DNA of 5,304 bases from Thermotogae bacterium (lineage in GTDB: Bacteria; Thermotogota; Thermotogae; Thermotogales; DSM-5069): NCBI GenBank assembly GCA_003641785.1, contig QNAO01000081.1, forward strand, positions 1 to 5,304, read 5' to 3'. Positions 5,041 to 5,304 of the stretch are shown piece by piece (within the stretch, counting starts at the first letter, position 1; every line of letters begins with the position of its first letter). Both the position numbers and the translations under genes were made by a program. The notes beneath the pieces are model-generated. The model saw only the letters and a program-made list of their open reading frames with translations, made no database searches and was not told the origin of the DNA.

Positions 5041-5304
5041 ATGCGAAAAACGCTGCTTGTGCTCTTTGTCCTTTTTCTTGTGATTCAAGGATGTATGATT
5101 AAAAATGAACCTTCAGATAGTTTCGAGTTCGCGCTTGGTTTACGGCCACTTCCTTCAGATTTTCTAAATTGGTGGTTTGACAACATCGACTTGATCAGAG
5201 AGGGCCAATTCGACTCGGACAGGTTGCCCATGCTCAAAAGTGATATCGCTTCTTTACAGCTGGTGATCCTAAACCCAGTGATGGACGTTAGTGGCATTAC
5301 CAAA
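5041..5304 (+). CDS. Probable lipoprotein, N-terminal part (runs off the window)
   Basis: ATG 5041 follows AGGGGGTGAT (5026-5035) at good spacing, 14 bases after the previous stop. The frame stays open for 88 codons to the window end. Residues 1-18 form a lipoprotein signal: MRK, a hydrophobic stretch LLVLFVLFLV, then IQGC with Cys18 as the lipidation site. Glutamine at the -2 position is less common but tolerated. The mature part includes FALGLRPLPSDFLNWWFDNIDLI and SDIASLQLVILNPVMDVSG. That pattern faintly recalls the first strands of a TIM-barrel glycosidase-like protein, but the evidence is too slight to name a family. It is likely exported and expressed together with the beta-propeller lipoprotein. 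Confidence 0.8.
   Translation, partial: MRKTLLVLFVLFLVIQGCMIKNEPSDSFEFALGLRPLPSDFLNWWFDNIDLIREGQFDSDRLPMLKSDIASLQLVILNPVMDVSGITK

Noticed and set aside
5085..5303. Minus-strand ORF opposite the last lipoprotein gene
   Set aside because: The plus frame has a strong ribosome binding site, a signal peptide and a lipobox. The minus ORF has none of these.

Overview
The window most resembles a thermophilic member of the Thermotogota (Thermotoga/Pseudothermotoga-like). This is an inference from strong GGAGGTG-type ribosome binding sites, frequent GTG and TTG starts, heavy use of AGA and ATA codons, tight gene packing, and the DUF1659-DUF2922 gene pair. A thermophilic Firmicute is the main alternative. 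No database search could be run, so the taxonomy is tentative.

Layout. (1) Positions 1-52 hold the 3' end of a plus-strand gene whose tail looks like the end of a membrane protein. It converges on a small unknown minus-strand gene (60-263). (2) A short divergent promoter region (264-357) leads to a complete nucleotide-sugar dehydrogenase of the UDP-GlcNAc 6-dehydrogenase type (358-1662). Sixteen bases further on lies an ORF (1679-2185) that is only the second half of a ClC chloride channel/transporter. It looks like a truncated gene. (3) After a 129-bp gap with a palindrome-bearing promoter comes a compact four-gene operon (2315-3409): a DUF1659 protein, a DUF2922 protein, a small helical protein, and a short protein resembling sigma-70 region 2 with no region 4. 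A clear intrinsic terminator closes it (3399-3438). (4) An AT-rich control region with a perfect 13-bp inverted repeat and an extended -10 promoter (3439-3583) precedes two co-directional lipoprotein genes. The first is an FN3 plus PQQ-like beta-propeller lipoprotein (3584-5026). The second is a lipoprotein cut by the window end (5041-5304).

How the parts relate. The dehydrogenase would supply a UDP-HexNAc-uronate for surface polysaccharide, but no other sugar gene is visible. The lipoprotein pair is probably cotranscribed and exported to the cell envelope. The four-gene operon is the best candidate for an undescribed system. It has two small, apparently related DUF proteins, an uncharacterised helical protein, a region-2-only sigma-like protein with an N-terminal cysteine cluster, a palindrome between the promoter elements, and a strong hairpin at the start of the sigma-like gene.

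No rRNA, tRNA, CRISPR array or insertion sequence was found.
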